From: Candidatus Aenigmatarchaeota archaeon
Lineage (GTDB): Archaea; Aenigmatarchaeota; Aenigmatarchaeia; Aenigmatarchaeales; DAIDAN01
Assembly: GCA_027310605.1 (NCBI GenBank)
Contig: DAIDAN010000003.1
Coordinates: 1 to 21,837 of the forward strand
Reading direction: 5' to 3'
DNA length: 21,837 nucleotides
Below are positions 6,095-11,804 of this stretch, one piece after another. Under the pieces are notes generated by a model, which saw nothing but the letters and a program-made list of their open reading frames with translations, made no database searches and had not been told where the DNA came from. Numbering within the stretch: the stretch's first letter is position 1; each line of letters begins with the position of its first letter. A program made the translations under genes and the position numbers.

Positions 6095-6454
6095 ATGGCA
6101 AAAATAGAGTATCCGCAAGGCTTTCAGGAAAAAGTCCTTCAGGCGATAGAGATTGCGAGGAACGGCGGAAAGATAAGAATCGGCACGAACGAGGCAACCA
6201 AGGCGGTGGAGCGCTCGCTGGCGAAGCTCGTGGTGATAGCGGAGGATGTGCAGCCGCAGGAGGTTGTGATGCACCTGCCGATCATCTGCGATGAAAAGAA
6301 CATACCGTACGCATATGTGAAAAGCAAGACGGAGCTCGGGCGCGCTTCAGGGATTGATGTCTCGACCGCGGCGATTGCAATCCTTGCGGAAGGCGAGGCG
6401 AAGAAGCAGATAGAGGAGATAGCGAGAACCGTAAAATCGCTGAAGGCGAAATAA
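6095..6454 (+). CDS. rpl7ae: Ribosomal protein L7Ae, kink-turn RNA-binding protein
   Basis: 119-residue L7Ae, which binds kink-turn RNAs in 23S rRNA, box C/D and H/ACA guide RNAs and archaeal RNase P. Visible family features: GGKIRIGTNEATKAVERSLAK (about residues 24-44, containing the RNA-contacting G-x-N-E motif), LVVIAEDVQP, LPIICDEKNIPYAYV (about 61-75) and the loop ELGRASGIDVSTAAIAI. Length is normal. Start ATG 6095 follows GGTGATGAGTT. It leads the conserved archaeal group L7Ae - S28e - L24e, here with an extra small gene before L24e. Confidence 0.97.
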   Translation: MAKIEYPQGFQEKVLQAIEIARNGGKIRIGTNEATKAVERSLAKLVVIAEDVQPQEVVMHLPIICDEKNIPYAYVKSKTELGRASGIDVSTAAIAILAEGEAKKQIEEIARTVKSLKAK

Positions 6455-6468
6455 AACTCTGAATAGAG

Positions 6469-6517
6469 AAAACCGTTGCAGATGATTTCTTATTTTGTAT
6501 TTTCGCAAAACGGTTTT
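6469..6517 (+). other. Inverted repeat in the L7Ae-S28e spacer
   Basis: AAAACCGTT (6469-6477) and AACGGTTTT (6509-6517) are perfect inverted repeats separated by 31 AT-rich bases. The 134-base spacer between rpl7ae and rps28e contains no gene. The hairpin could attenuate or terminate between the two genes or stabilise the L7Ae message. Nothing in the sequence decides this, and I could not fit a kink-turn consensus to it. Confidence 0.4.
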
Positions 6518-6588
6518 CGTAAAATGTTATTAAAAAATAAAAATCATAGCGAACGAAAACGCAATAAAATTTTTGACAAGTGATTCTC

Positions 6589-6810
6589 ATGGCGCAGCAG
6601 TTTATGGAGGGAACGCCCGCGGAGGTGCTGCAGCTGCTCGGAAGGACGGGAGTGAAAGGCGTGATGCAGGTGCGCTGCCGCGTGATGGAAGGCCGCGATG
6701 CGGGAAAAATACTTTTGCGAAACGTTATCGGGCCGGTGAGGCGCGGCGATGTCTTGCTGCTGCGCGAGACCGAGATGGAAAGCGCGGGCGGAATGGAGCC
6801 GAGGAGATAG
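6589..6810 (+). CDS. rps28e: Ribosomal protein S28e
   Basis: 73-residue small-subunit protein with an OB fold near the decoding region. Recognised from [48 protein letters not shown] and the acidic C-terminal ETEMESAGG, which correspond to the conserved S28e blocks (...RNVKGPVREGDILLL... type). Start ATG 6589: AAGTGATT, then three bases, then ATG. An upstream ATG at 6580 lies before or inside that ribosome-binding site. The stop codon is two bases before the next ATG, so translational coupling with the downstream gene is likely. Confidence 0.96.
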   Translation: MAQQFMEGTPAEVLQLLGRTGVKGVMQVRCRVMEGRDAGKILLRNVIGPVRRGDVLLLRETEMESAGGMEPRR

Positions 6811-6812
6811 AT

Positions 6813-7064
6813 ATGAAAGGACATGAGTTTGAGTTTGGCGATGAGAAGTGTTCTTGCGGCAGCGGCCTCTACTACATAGCCTTTAACAATGAAGGATATC
6901 ATAAAACTATTAAATGTTGCTGCCCTAAATTTGAGGGAACGAAAAAATTATTTACCAAGAATAATTCTTTCAAGGAAGGAAAATACATACCATACTTTGT
7001 GAAAGAATTTTTTGAAGAGCGAAGCGCGGGACAGTTTGAAAACATAACGGTGTCATCATGGTGA
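6813..7064 (+). CDS. Small 83-aa Cys-rich protein inserted before L24e
   Basis: Not recognised. The N-terminal half has clustered cysteines, CSCGSG at about residues 13-18 and KCCCPKF at about 34-40, which could bind a metal. The C-terminal half (GKYIPYFVKEFFEERSAGQ) is helical. It starts two bases after the S28e stop and its end overlaps the L24e start by 7 bases, so it is translated from the same operon transcript. In related archaea S28e and L24e usually adjoin. The gene is much more AT-rich than the ribosomal genes around it, which suggests a later insertion. Confidence 0.6.
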   Translation: MKGHEFEFGDEKCSCGSGLYYIAFNNEGYHKTIKCCCPKFEGTKKLFTKNNSFKEGKYIPYFVKEFFEERSAGQFENITVSSW

Positions 7065-7225
7065 ACTGCTCGTACTGCAAGACCGCGATTCCGGCGGGAA
7101 CGGGAAAGATGCTGGTGAAGAACGACGGCTCAATCCTTTATTTCTGCAGCCGCAAGTGCGAGGCGGGAATGAGGATGAAGCGCAACCCGCGGAAGGTCAA
7201 CTGGATTAGGAAGAAGGTGAAATAA
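7058..7225 (+). CDS. rpl24e: Ribosomal protein L24e
   Basis: Short 55-residue zinc-finger protein of the large subunit. The family features are all there: CSYC (residues 4-7) and CSRKC (about 30-34) as zinc ligands, IPAGTGKMLVKNDGSILYFCSRKC, and the conserved ending RNPRKVNWI (about 43-51). Length matches the short archaeal L24e. The ATG overlaps the previous reading frame by 7 bases, and no separate promoter is visible, so it depends on the rpl7ae transcript. It converges tail-to-tail with the HTH gene, leaving one base between the two stop codons. Confidence 0.95.
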   Translation: MVNCSYCKTAIPAGTGKMLVKNDGSILYFCSRKCEAGMRMKRNPRKVNWIRKKVK

Positions 7226-7226
7226 A

Positions 7227-7520
7227 TCAATATCTTTTCAAGCGATTATCAAGCGGGTAGATTCCGAAATCTGTTTTCTTTTTCCCGTTGCCGTTTTCGG
7301 AAAGCGCCGTCACATATTTTATGAGGGAATCAACAGTTATATTATTCCTTCTCCCTGTTTCCATGTCAGCGATGGTGCTTGAACTGTTATAGCCAAGCCT
7401 TTTTGCAAGCTCGTTCTGAGTTAGGTTGGAACGCTTCCGTATTTCCTTTATTTTCTGCCCCTTGTTTTCAGCTTGAAGGATTTCGAGAGCTATCCCTTTC
7501 TGGCAATCGGTTAGCTTCAT
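7227..7520 (-). CDS. XRE/Cro-type helix-turn-helix protein
   Basis: 97-residue DNA-binding protein. The HTH is in the middle: IKEIRKRSNLTQNELAKRLGY (about residues 23-43), with the family landmarks L-T-Q-x-x-L-A and a following recognition helix SSSTIADMETGRR, then TVDSLIKYVTAL. The C-terminal tail (GIYPLDNRLKRY) is basic. It is the last gene of a minus-strand group with two small Cys-containing proteins, which suggests autoregulation or an antitoxin-like role. There is no direct evidence for a toxin partner. Start ATG 7520 follows CGTGGTTTT. Confidence 0.8.
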   Translation of the reverse strand: MKLTDCQKGIALEILQAENKGQKIKEIRKRSNLTQNELAKRLGYNSSSTIADMETGRRNNITVDSLIKYVTALSENGNGKKKTDFGIYPLDNRLKRY

Positions 7521-7536
7521 AAAACCACGAAAAAAA

Positions 7537-7797
7537 TCATGTTAGTCTGCGTCTGTAGTAGATTTTCCCTACAAAGATGGCGGTGCAGCTTCCTATGGGG
7601 CATCTCTTTTTTATCGTCCCATTATTTCGGAACTCTTCTTCTGTCTCTTCCTTCAAGATTGTAGAAATTGCGGGCGTGCAGTGATAACAGTTGCAACTGC
7701 CTTTTGGATTAAATCCTGGAGGAACATCCAGTCCTCGGCAGTTATATTGCACAAGAATCTTTTCGCCATCTATTTTTTCGCCAGCCAGAAAAATCAC
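7537..7797 (-). CDS. Small Cys-rich protein (at most 86 aa), start uncertain
   Basis: Not recognised. Cysteines form two clusters: CNCYHC in the middle (about residues 34-39) and CPIGSC near the C-terminus (about 66-71), a possible metal-binding arrangement. The C-terminus (GKIYYRRRLT) is basic. The longest frame starts with GTG at 7797, but that GTG lies inside the perfect ribosome-binding site GAGGTGATT. By the spacing used elsewhere in this window the start would be CTG at 7788; no ATG is available near the beginning. Its start region overlaps the TGA of the upstream gene (7794-7943), so coupled translation is likely. Confidence 0.55.
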   Translation of the reverse strand: MIFLAGEKIDGEKILVQYNCRGLDVPPGFNPKGSCNCYHCTPAISTILKEETEEEFRNNGTIKKRCPIGSCTAIFVGKIYYRRRLT

Positions 7798-7943
7798 CTC
7801 GCAAAGAATTCTATTTCCTGTAATATTTTAGTATCATTCCTTTTGTGAAAATAACCTATAGGACATGCTTTAGGAACATAAACAAGACCTTCCGAAGAGC
7901 CGGCAATAATGCGGTCAGTCCTGTCAAGATCATCTATACACAT
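7794..7943 (-). CDS. Very small 49-aa protein upstream of the Cys-rich gene
   Basis: A 49-residue frame beginning MCIDDLDRTDRIIAGSSEGL, with one KACPIG motif resembling the CPIG of its downstream neighbour, and ending EFFAR. The minus strand has TTTATATGG centred about 31 bases before the ATG, so a short-leader or leaderless transcript is possible. Its stop codon TGA is embedded in the GGTGATT ribosome-binding site of the next gene. The open frame continues upstream without a stop for another 18 codons (...YGEKSRNVAT), so it might instead be a truncated remnant of a longer protein. Coding status is moderate. Confidence 0.4.
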   Translation of the reverse strand: MCIDDLDRTDRIIAGSSEGLVYVPKACPIGYFHKRNDTKILQEIEFFAR

Positions 7944-8058
7944 AGTAGCAACATTCCTGGACTTTTCACCATATAAACATGACGACGGCTATCGGCGATT
8001 TTTTCGGCAGTTAGTCGATAGTCGTATAGCTATATGAAAGTGGTTACACGAAGCGAAA

Positions 8059-8068
8059 GCTTTAAATA
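8059..8068 (+). promoter_or_regulatory. TATA box of the TFB gene
   Basis: GCTTTAAATA, with a purine-rich stretch (AAGCGAA) just upstream that may be a BRE. It lies 55-64 bases before the chosen ATG (8123), giving a leader of about 30-35 bases with the ribosome-binding site GGTGATTATT. Confidence 0.55.
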
Positions 8069-8122
8069 GGGATGAAGGGCATAAAAATACTGGAACAATT
8101 CGTAATAGTTCTGGTGATTATT

Positions 8123-10633
8123 ATGGCAAAAAAATCCGGCAAAAAGTCCAAAAAACATTCTATTCAGGTAAAAAAAACCGCGGCAATGAAAAAAGCCCCG
8201 GGCGTCTGCCCGGAGTGCGGATTCTCAAAATTCTACGAGGACGAGAGCCGCGGGGAGAGGACCTGCGCGCGCTGCGGGCTCGTGCTGGAAGAATCGATGG
8301 TCGACTCCTCGCAGGAGTGGCGCGCGTTCGATGACGAGCAGCGCTCGAAACGCGCGAGAACGGGGGCGCCCCTGACTTTCAGCGTTGATTACAGAGAGCC
8401 GATAATCATTAAGGAAGAGGAAGAAGTGAATATTGTAAAAATCGGGGAATTTGTAGACAGATTGACGGAAAATAATAAAGGCAACATTGAAAAGCAGGGA
8501 ATTTTGGAAGTGTTGAGATTGCCGGAAAATAAATATTTTGCGGTTTCTTTTGACAGAGAAAATAATATTGATTTCTTTCCCATAAAAGAAGTTTCAAGGC
8601 ATTCTGTTGAAAATGTTTTTGAAATTGAAATAGAGTCGGGAAGCAAGATTATGGTTACAGGCTCTCACAGTATTTTTTCAGTCTCCGACAATAAGATTCT
8701 GGAAAGAAGGGTTGACGAGCTTAAGAAAGGGGATTTCTTAGTTTCGCCAAAATTCTTGCCATCAGGAAATATTGACATGGAAATTGATATGATTGAAAAG
8801 TTTTCTGAAATCTCAAAACTGCATAAAAACATATATCTCAGGCATATTTCCGACAAAGGATTTTTTGAAAAGCTTGAGGACAAGTCGGCAGAAATCGGAA
8901 TTGTGAAAGAAGAGATAAAAAACTGGAAAAGGCATTTCACGGTTCCAATGCATGTCTTGGGAAAAGCTGATTTCAATTGGCGCGTGAACGGGGAAAGAAT
9001 AGGAATGTACAGCAGCCCCGCCGAGCTTCCCCTGAAGGTTGGGATAACAAGGGAATTTTGCAGGCTGCTTGGTCTGTATGTTGCCGAGGGTTCGGCGCTT
9101 CCGCATAAGGTCATATTTTCCTTCGGCTCCCATGAAAAGGAATATATCGGGCAGGTAAAATCCCTGATAAAGTCAATCTTCAATCTTGATGCAAAGGAAT
9201 ATGCGCATGATACGGCAACACAGCTGGAAATAAACAGCAGCCTTCTCTCATTATTCTTTTCAGAAATTTTGAAAGCGGGCAAAAGCGCGAAAGAAAAGAG
9301 GGTGCCGCCGATAATATTTTCCTTGCCCGAGGAAATGAAGCTGTCCTTTATTCGCGGTTATATAGACGGCGACGGGCATGTCTGGAACAAGGGCGGAAGG
9401 GATGTTCAGGTCGGAGCTTCATCCGCAAGCGAGGAACTGTTGAATGATATTTCAATGGTTTATCTGCAGTTGGGAGCTTGCGCGAACTTTGCGCAGGCGA
9501 CAATGCCTTCCCACACCATTAAGAAGACGGGACAAGTCCTGCCTGAAAGCAAGGCAAACATGCTGCGCATTACGAATCCCGATATTGCCATGAGGCTTGG
9601 CTTTGTCGAGAATATTCCTTCAAGGCAAAGAAAAGGGGCTATAGAAGAGCTGATACCAGCCCCCTTAAAATACAAGAGCGAATGGAAATCAAGGAGCAGG
9701 ATAAGAATAGGAAGAGAGTTGGCCAAAAAGATAGCAAAAAAACATAATGATATTGAGTTGTTGAAGCTGGCTCAATCTCCGTTCATTTTTCTGCGGGTGA
9801 AAAAGATAACCGAAGTCAAGCCTACAGGCAAATATGCGTACGATTTGTCTGTTCCGGAATGCGAGAATTTTGCGGGAAAAATATTTTATCATAATACCAA
9901 GCATGACAAGGGACTGACAACGGAGATTGGGAAAGGCTCTGGCGAGCTTTTCAAGGTCCCGTCAAACAAGCGCGCGCAGTACTACAGGCTCACGAAATGG
10001 CAAAAAAGACTGATTGAGAGCAAGGACAGGAACCTCTCATTCGCGCTTTCCGAGCTGCAGAGATTGATTTCCTTTCTCGGGCTGCATCGCGGAGTGCACG
10101 AGTCCGTAGCGAAGAAATACGAGCAGGCCGTGGATAGGGGGCTTGTTCGCGGAAGGAGCATGGAGTCCGTCATCGCGGCGCTTCTTTACGCGGTCTGCCG
10201 CGAGCTCGGGACCCCGCGCACGCTCGAGGAAATCTCCGAGGCGAGCGGAGTTGACAAGCGCGAAATCGGCAGGACCTACCGCTATATCTCGCGCGAAATC
10301 AGCATAAGGATTCTGCCTGCTTCGCCGGAGCACTATGTGCCAAGATTCTCCACAATGCTCGGGCTTTCCGACAAGACGCAAGCGAGGTCCATTCAAATCC
10401 TGAAAAAGGCGAAGGCGCGCGATGTCACTTCCGGAAAAGGGCCTACCGGGGTCGCGGCAGCGGCGCTTTACATCGCTGCAGTCCTTAACGAGGAACGCAA
10501 GACGCAGCGTGAAATTGCCGACGCTGTCGGGGTCACGGAGGTCACGATAAGGAACAGGTTCAAGGAAATCGTTGATAAATTGGGGATAGCGGAGGAGGTT
10601 GAGAAGAAGGTGAAGGAGGAGGGGCTGGAATGA
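8123..10633 (+). CDS. tfb: Transcription initiation factor B (TFB) containing an intein
   Basis: TFB bridges TBP/TATA and RNA polymerase in archaeal initiation. The precursor has 836 residues. After a basic head, the zinc ribbon is CPEC...CARC (about residues 29-51), then the B-finger/linker (SQEWRAFDDEQ, RARTGAPLTF to residue 86). Residues 87-591 are an intein. The C-extein resumes with TKHDKGLTTEIG and continues with two cyclin-fold repeats: SALLYAVCREL-like MESVIAALLYAVCRELGTPRT in the first, TGVAAAALYIAAVL and REIADAVGVTEVTIRNRFKE in the second. The spliced TFB would have 331 residues, slightly longer than usual. I start at ATG 8123 because GGTGATTATT precedes it; the in-frame ATG at 8072 falls at the expected transcription start and has no ribosome-binding site. 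Confidence 0.96.
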   Translation: MAKKSGKKSKKHSIQVKKTAAMKKAPGVCPECGFSKFYEDESRGERTCARCGLVLEESMVDSSQEWRAFDDEQRSKRARTGAPLTFSVDYREPIIIKEEEEVNIVKIGEFVDRLTENNKGNIEKQGILEVLRLPENKYFAVSFDRENNIDFFPIKEVSRHSVENVFEIEIESGSKIMVTGSHSIFSVSDNKILERRVDELKKGDFLVSPKFLPSGNIDMEIDMIEKFSEISKLHKNIYLRHISDKGFFEKLEDKSAEIGIVKEEIKNWKRHFTVPMHVLGKADFNWRVNGERIGMYSSPAELPLKVGITREFCRLLGLYVAEGSALPHKVIFSFGSHEKEYIGQVKSLIKSIFNLDAKEYAHDTATQLEINSSLLSLFFSEILKAGKSAKEKRVPPIIFSLPEEMKLSFIRGYIDGDGHVWNKGGRDVQVGASSASEELLNDISMVYLQLGACANFAQATMPSHTIKKTGQVLPESKANMLRITNPDIAMRLGFVENIPSRQRKGAIEELIPAPLKYKSEWKSRSRIRIGRELAKKIAKKHNDIELLKLAQSPFIFLRVKKITEVKPTGKYAYDLSVPECENFAGKIFYHNTKHDKGLTTEIGKGSGELFKVPSNKRAQYYRLTKWQKRLIESKDRNLSFALSELQRLISFLGLHRGVHESVAKKYEQAVDRGLVRGRSMESVIAALLYAVCRELGTPRTLEEISEASGVDKREIGRTYRYISREISIRILPASPEHYVPRFSTMLGLSDKTQARSIQILKKAKARDVTSGKGPTGVAAAALYIAAVLNEERKTQREIADAVGVTEVTIRNRFKEIVDKLGIAEEVEKKVKEEGLE
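8381..9895 (+). other. TFB intein with LAGLIDADG homing endonuclease, 505 aa
   Basis: Self-splicing protein element. N-terminal block A begins at Ser1 (SVDYREPIIIKEEEE) and block B is TGSHSIF (about intein residues 93-99). The two LAGLIDADG helices are LLGLYVAEG (about 229-237) and FIRGYIDGDG (about 323-332), with the acidic residues intact, so the endonuclease may be active. Block F is YDLSVPECENFAG and block G ends FYHN, followed by Thr as the +1 residue. Ser at position 1 instead of Cys and Thr at +1 are both compatible with splicing. Removal joins GAPLTF to TKHDKGL, which restores the conserved TFB linker next to the first cyclin repeat. Confidence 0.95.
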
Positions 10634-10701
10634 GATATTGATGATTTTCAATACAAGAATTATGGAATGATTTTGAGTTCAACCCATAATAATTGTTTTT
10701 C

Positions 10702-10742
10702 TTTGCATTTTTAAAATAGTTTTCAAAAATAAAAGATGCAAA
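10702..10742. terminator. Possible bidirectional terminator between TFB and L35Ae
   Basis: The spacer (10634-10760) is AT-rich between converging genes. TTTGCATTTTTA (10702-10713) and TAAAAGATGCAAA (10730-10742) pair almost completely, with T runs on both strands. Just upstream, ATTATGG (10664-10670) and CCATAAT form a second inverted repeat; the string ATTATGGAATGA recurs at about 13592 and 21513. Confidence 0.4.
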
Positions 10743-10760
10743 ATAAAAACAGCAAAACTT

Positions 10761-11015
10761 TCAGTCGTAAACCTCGACGGGCTTCGCAAGAGCCTCGTGC
10801 GGCAACGGGATGCGGAACTTCGCCCTTATCGCGCCGGAGGAGCTGTAGGTTCCGGTGACCCTGCCGTAATGCCTTACCCCTTTTCTGTTTTTCCACATCA
10901 CCTTCTTCCCTACGAGCTTCGCCGCCTCCTTCTTCTCTGTGATTTCCGGAATCCTTATGATTGCTTCCTTCGTGTAGGGGATGCGGTAATTGATTACTAT
11001 GCCCGTGTAAGACAT
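10761..11015 (-). CDS. rpl35ae: Ribosomal protein L35Ae
   Basis: 84-residue large-subunit protein of the L35Ae family. The pattern is YTGIVINYRIP (N-terminus), then EAAKLVGKKVMWKNRKG (about residues 31-47), GRVTGTYSSSGAIRAKFRIPLPHEALAKPVEV to the end. This corresponds to the conserved order GIILNYR, A-x-x-LIGKKV-W, G-x-I-x-x-x-HG-x-x-G-x-VR-x-F, LP-x-x-x-G. I start at ATG 11015, three bases after GGTGAT. An in-frame TTG at 11027 would lie upstream of or overlap that site. Its upstream region is the repeat-rich spacer 11016-11380, shared with the tRNA-Asp promoter on the other strand. Confidence 0.93.
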   Translation of the reverse strand: MSYTGIVINYRIPYTKEAIIRIPEITEKKEAAKLVGKKVMWKNRKGVRHYGRVTGTYSSSGAIRAKFRIPLPHEALAKPVEVYD

Positions 11016-11069
11016 TTTATCACCCAAAATATATCATGGCTTGAATTTCAATATGGAATGAATTCGCAA

Positions 11070-11123
11070 TGCACGAAAAGCAAAGCTTTTCGGCATGCCA
11101 AAAACGCAAAGCGTTTTTGTGCA
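11070..11123 (+). repeat. Cruciform element, copy 2
   Basis: Outer stem TGCAC/GTGCA; hairpin A GAAAAGC-AAA-GCTTTTC; centre GGCATGCC; hairpin B AAAAACGC-AAA-GCGTTTTT; then GTGCA. Compared with copies 1 and 3, the stem bases differ but change in pairs, so the fold is preserved. It lies 55 bases upstream of the L35Ae start, in the spacer shared with tRNA-Asp. Confidence 0.85.
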
Positions 11124-11183
11124 AATCAGAACAGCTTTTTCGGCTGTTGCGAGGGTAGCGCTTTAACCTGCGTATCTGCAAAT

Positions 11184-11239
11184 TGCACGAAAATCTTTCA
11201 GATTTTCGGCATGCCGAAAACGCGGAGCGTTTTCGTGCA
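11184..11239 (+). repeat. Cruciform element, copy 3
   Basis: Outer stem TGCAC/GTGCA; hairpin A GAAAATCT-TTC-AGATTTTC; centre GGCATGCC; hairpin B GAAAACGC-GGA-GCGTTTTC. It is a tandem neighbour of copy 2, 60 bases apart, with the same central octamer but different stem sequences. The surrounding spacer (11016-11380) has no gene. It also carries words such as GCGTATCTG, CGATTCGTAT and GCGCTCCTG that recur in the spacer at 19900-19950. Confidence 0.85.
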
Positions 11240-11345
11240 GATTCGTAATTCGGCGCTCCTGCTGCCGATTCGTATCGAATTCAATCCTTATTTCAGAAAT
11301 TAGTTAAAAATATTCAAATTTAATGTTATCGGTTCTGAAAACGAG

Positions 11346-11356
11346 CATTTAAAAAG
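11346..11356 (+). promoter_or_regulatory. TATA box of tRNA-Asp
   Basis: CATTTAAAAAG, centred 30 bases upstream of the first tRNA base at 11381. The spacing is identical to that of the tRNA-Lys and tRNA-Ile boxes. Confidence 0.6.
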
Positions 11357-11380
11357 TCGGACATATAATTAGATTTTGAT

Positions 11381-11800
11381 GCTCGGGTAGTATAGTGGTC
11401 CAGTATAGCGGCCTGTCGACGAGGTTTTTCTCGCGAGAAAAACCTCGAGCAAAAAGAGGTGTATTGCCTCTTAATATAACAGACAGTCGCTGACTCGGGT
11501 TGAGCCTTTCTTTCTTTATCCGTAAAAAGAAAGAAACAATCAAGCGCACAAAAACGCGAAGCGTTTTTGGCGGAGCCGAAAAACTGAAAGTTTTTCGTGC
11601 CCGAAAGAAAGAATTTGCAAGAATCTTTTGCTTGAATGAAAAATATTATTTTTGGCTCGCGAGAATTCAAAATCGCGCGAAATATTTTCGCGTCAAGGGA
11701 GGAAAACAACTGAAGGGAATTCCACCGGTTCAAACGCCGAAAAGGAAGAGGGAACCGTTGGGAGAAACCTTGGTTTCTCCCCGTCCCGGCCCGGGCGCCA
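11381..11800 (+). tRNA. tRNA-Asp(GUC) with at least three introns
   Basis: Exons 11381-11418, 11485-11499, 11666-11671 and 11784-11800 join to a 76-nt tRNA: acceptor GCTCGGG/CCCGGGC, D stem GTAT/GTAT, anticodon stem GCGGC/GTCGC with anticodon GTC at 11415-11417, variable TGAC, T stem TCGGG/CCCGG, T loop TTCAAAT, G73 and encoded CCA. Intron 1 (66 nt, 37/38) has a textbook BHB: CTGT/ACAG helix with bulges CGA and ACA, cut to leave G37 and A38. Intron 2 (166 nt, 53/54) has CTCG/CGAG, bulges GGT and AAT, and inner helix TGAGCC/GGCTCG; it contains cruciform copy 4. The remaining 112 nt at 59/60 has no single clean BHB. It holds a second T-loop-like word (GGTTCAAAC, 11727-11735) and another BHB-like pair GTTC/GAAC, so it may be nested introns. 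The 3' end lies 4 bases from the lysK stop codon. Confidence 0.88.
11546..11600 (-). repeat. Cruciform element, copy 4, inside a tRNA-Asp intron
   Basis: Read on the minus strand it has the family order: GCAC, hairpin A GAAAAACT-TTC-AGTTTTTC, centre GGCTCCGCC, hairpin B AAAAACGC-TTC-GCGTTTTT, GTGC. It occupies about a third of the 53/54 intron of tRNA-Asp, which also has an 11-bp hairpin TTTCTTTCTTT/AAAGAAAGAAA at 11507-11537. Confidence 0.85.
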
Positions 11801-11804
11801 TATT

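Noticed and set aside
8072..8122. Seventeen-residue hydrophobic N-terminal extension of TFB
   Set aside because: It has no ribosome-binding site and begins at or before the expected transcription start; the ATG at 8123 follows GGTGATTATT and fits the family.
11070..11239. Two tandem palindromes as the start of a CRISPR array
   Set aside because: Copies differ in stem sequence, are not direct repeats with unique spacers of constant length, and no cas gene is present.
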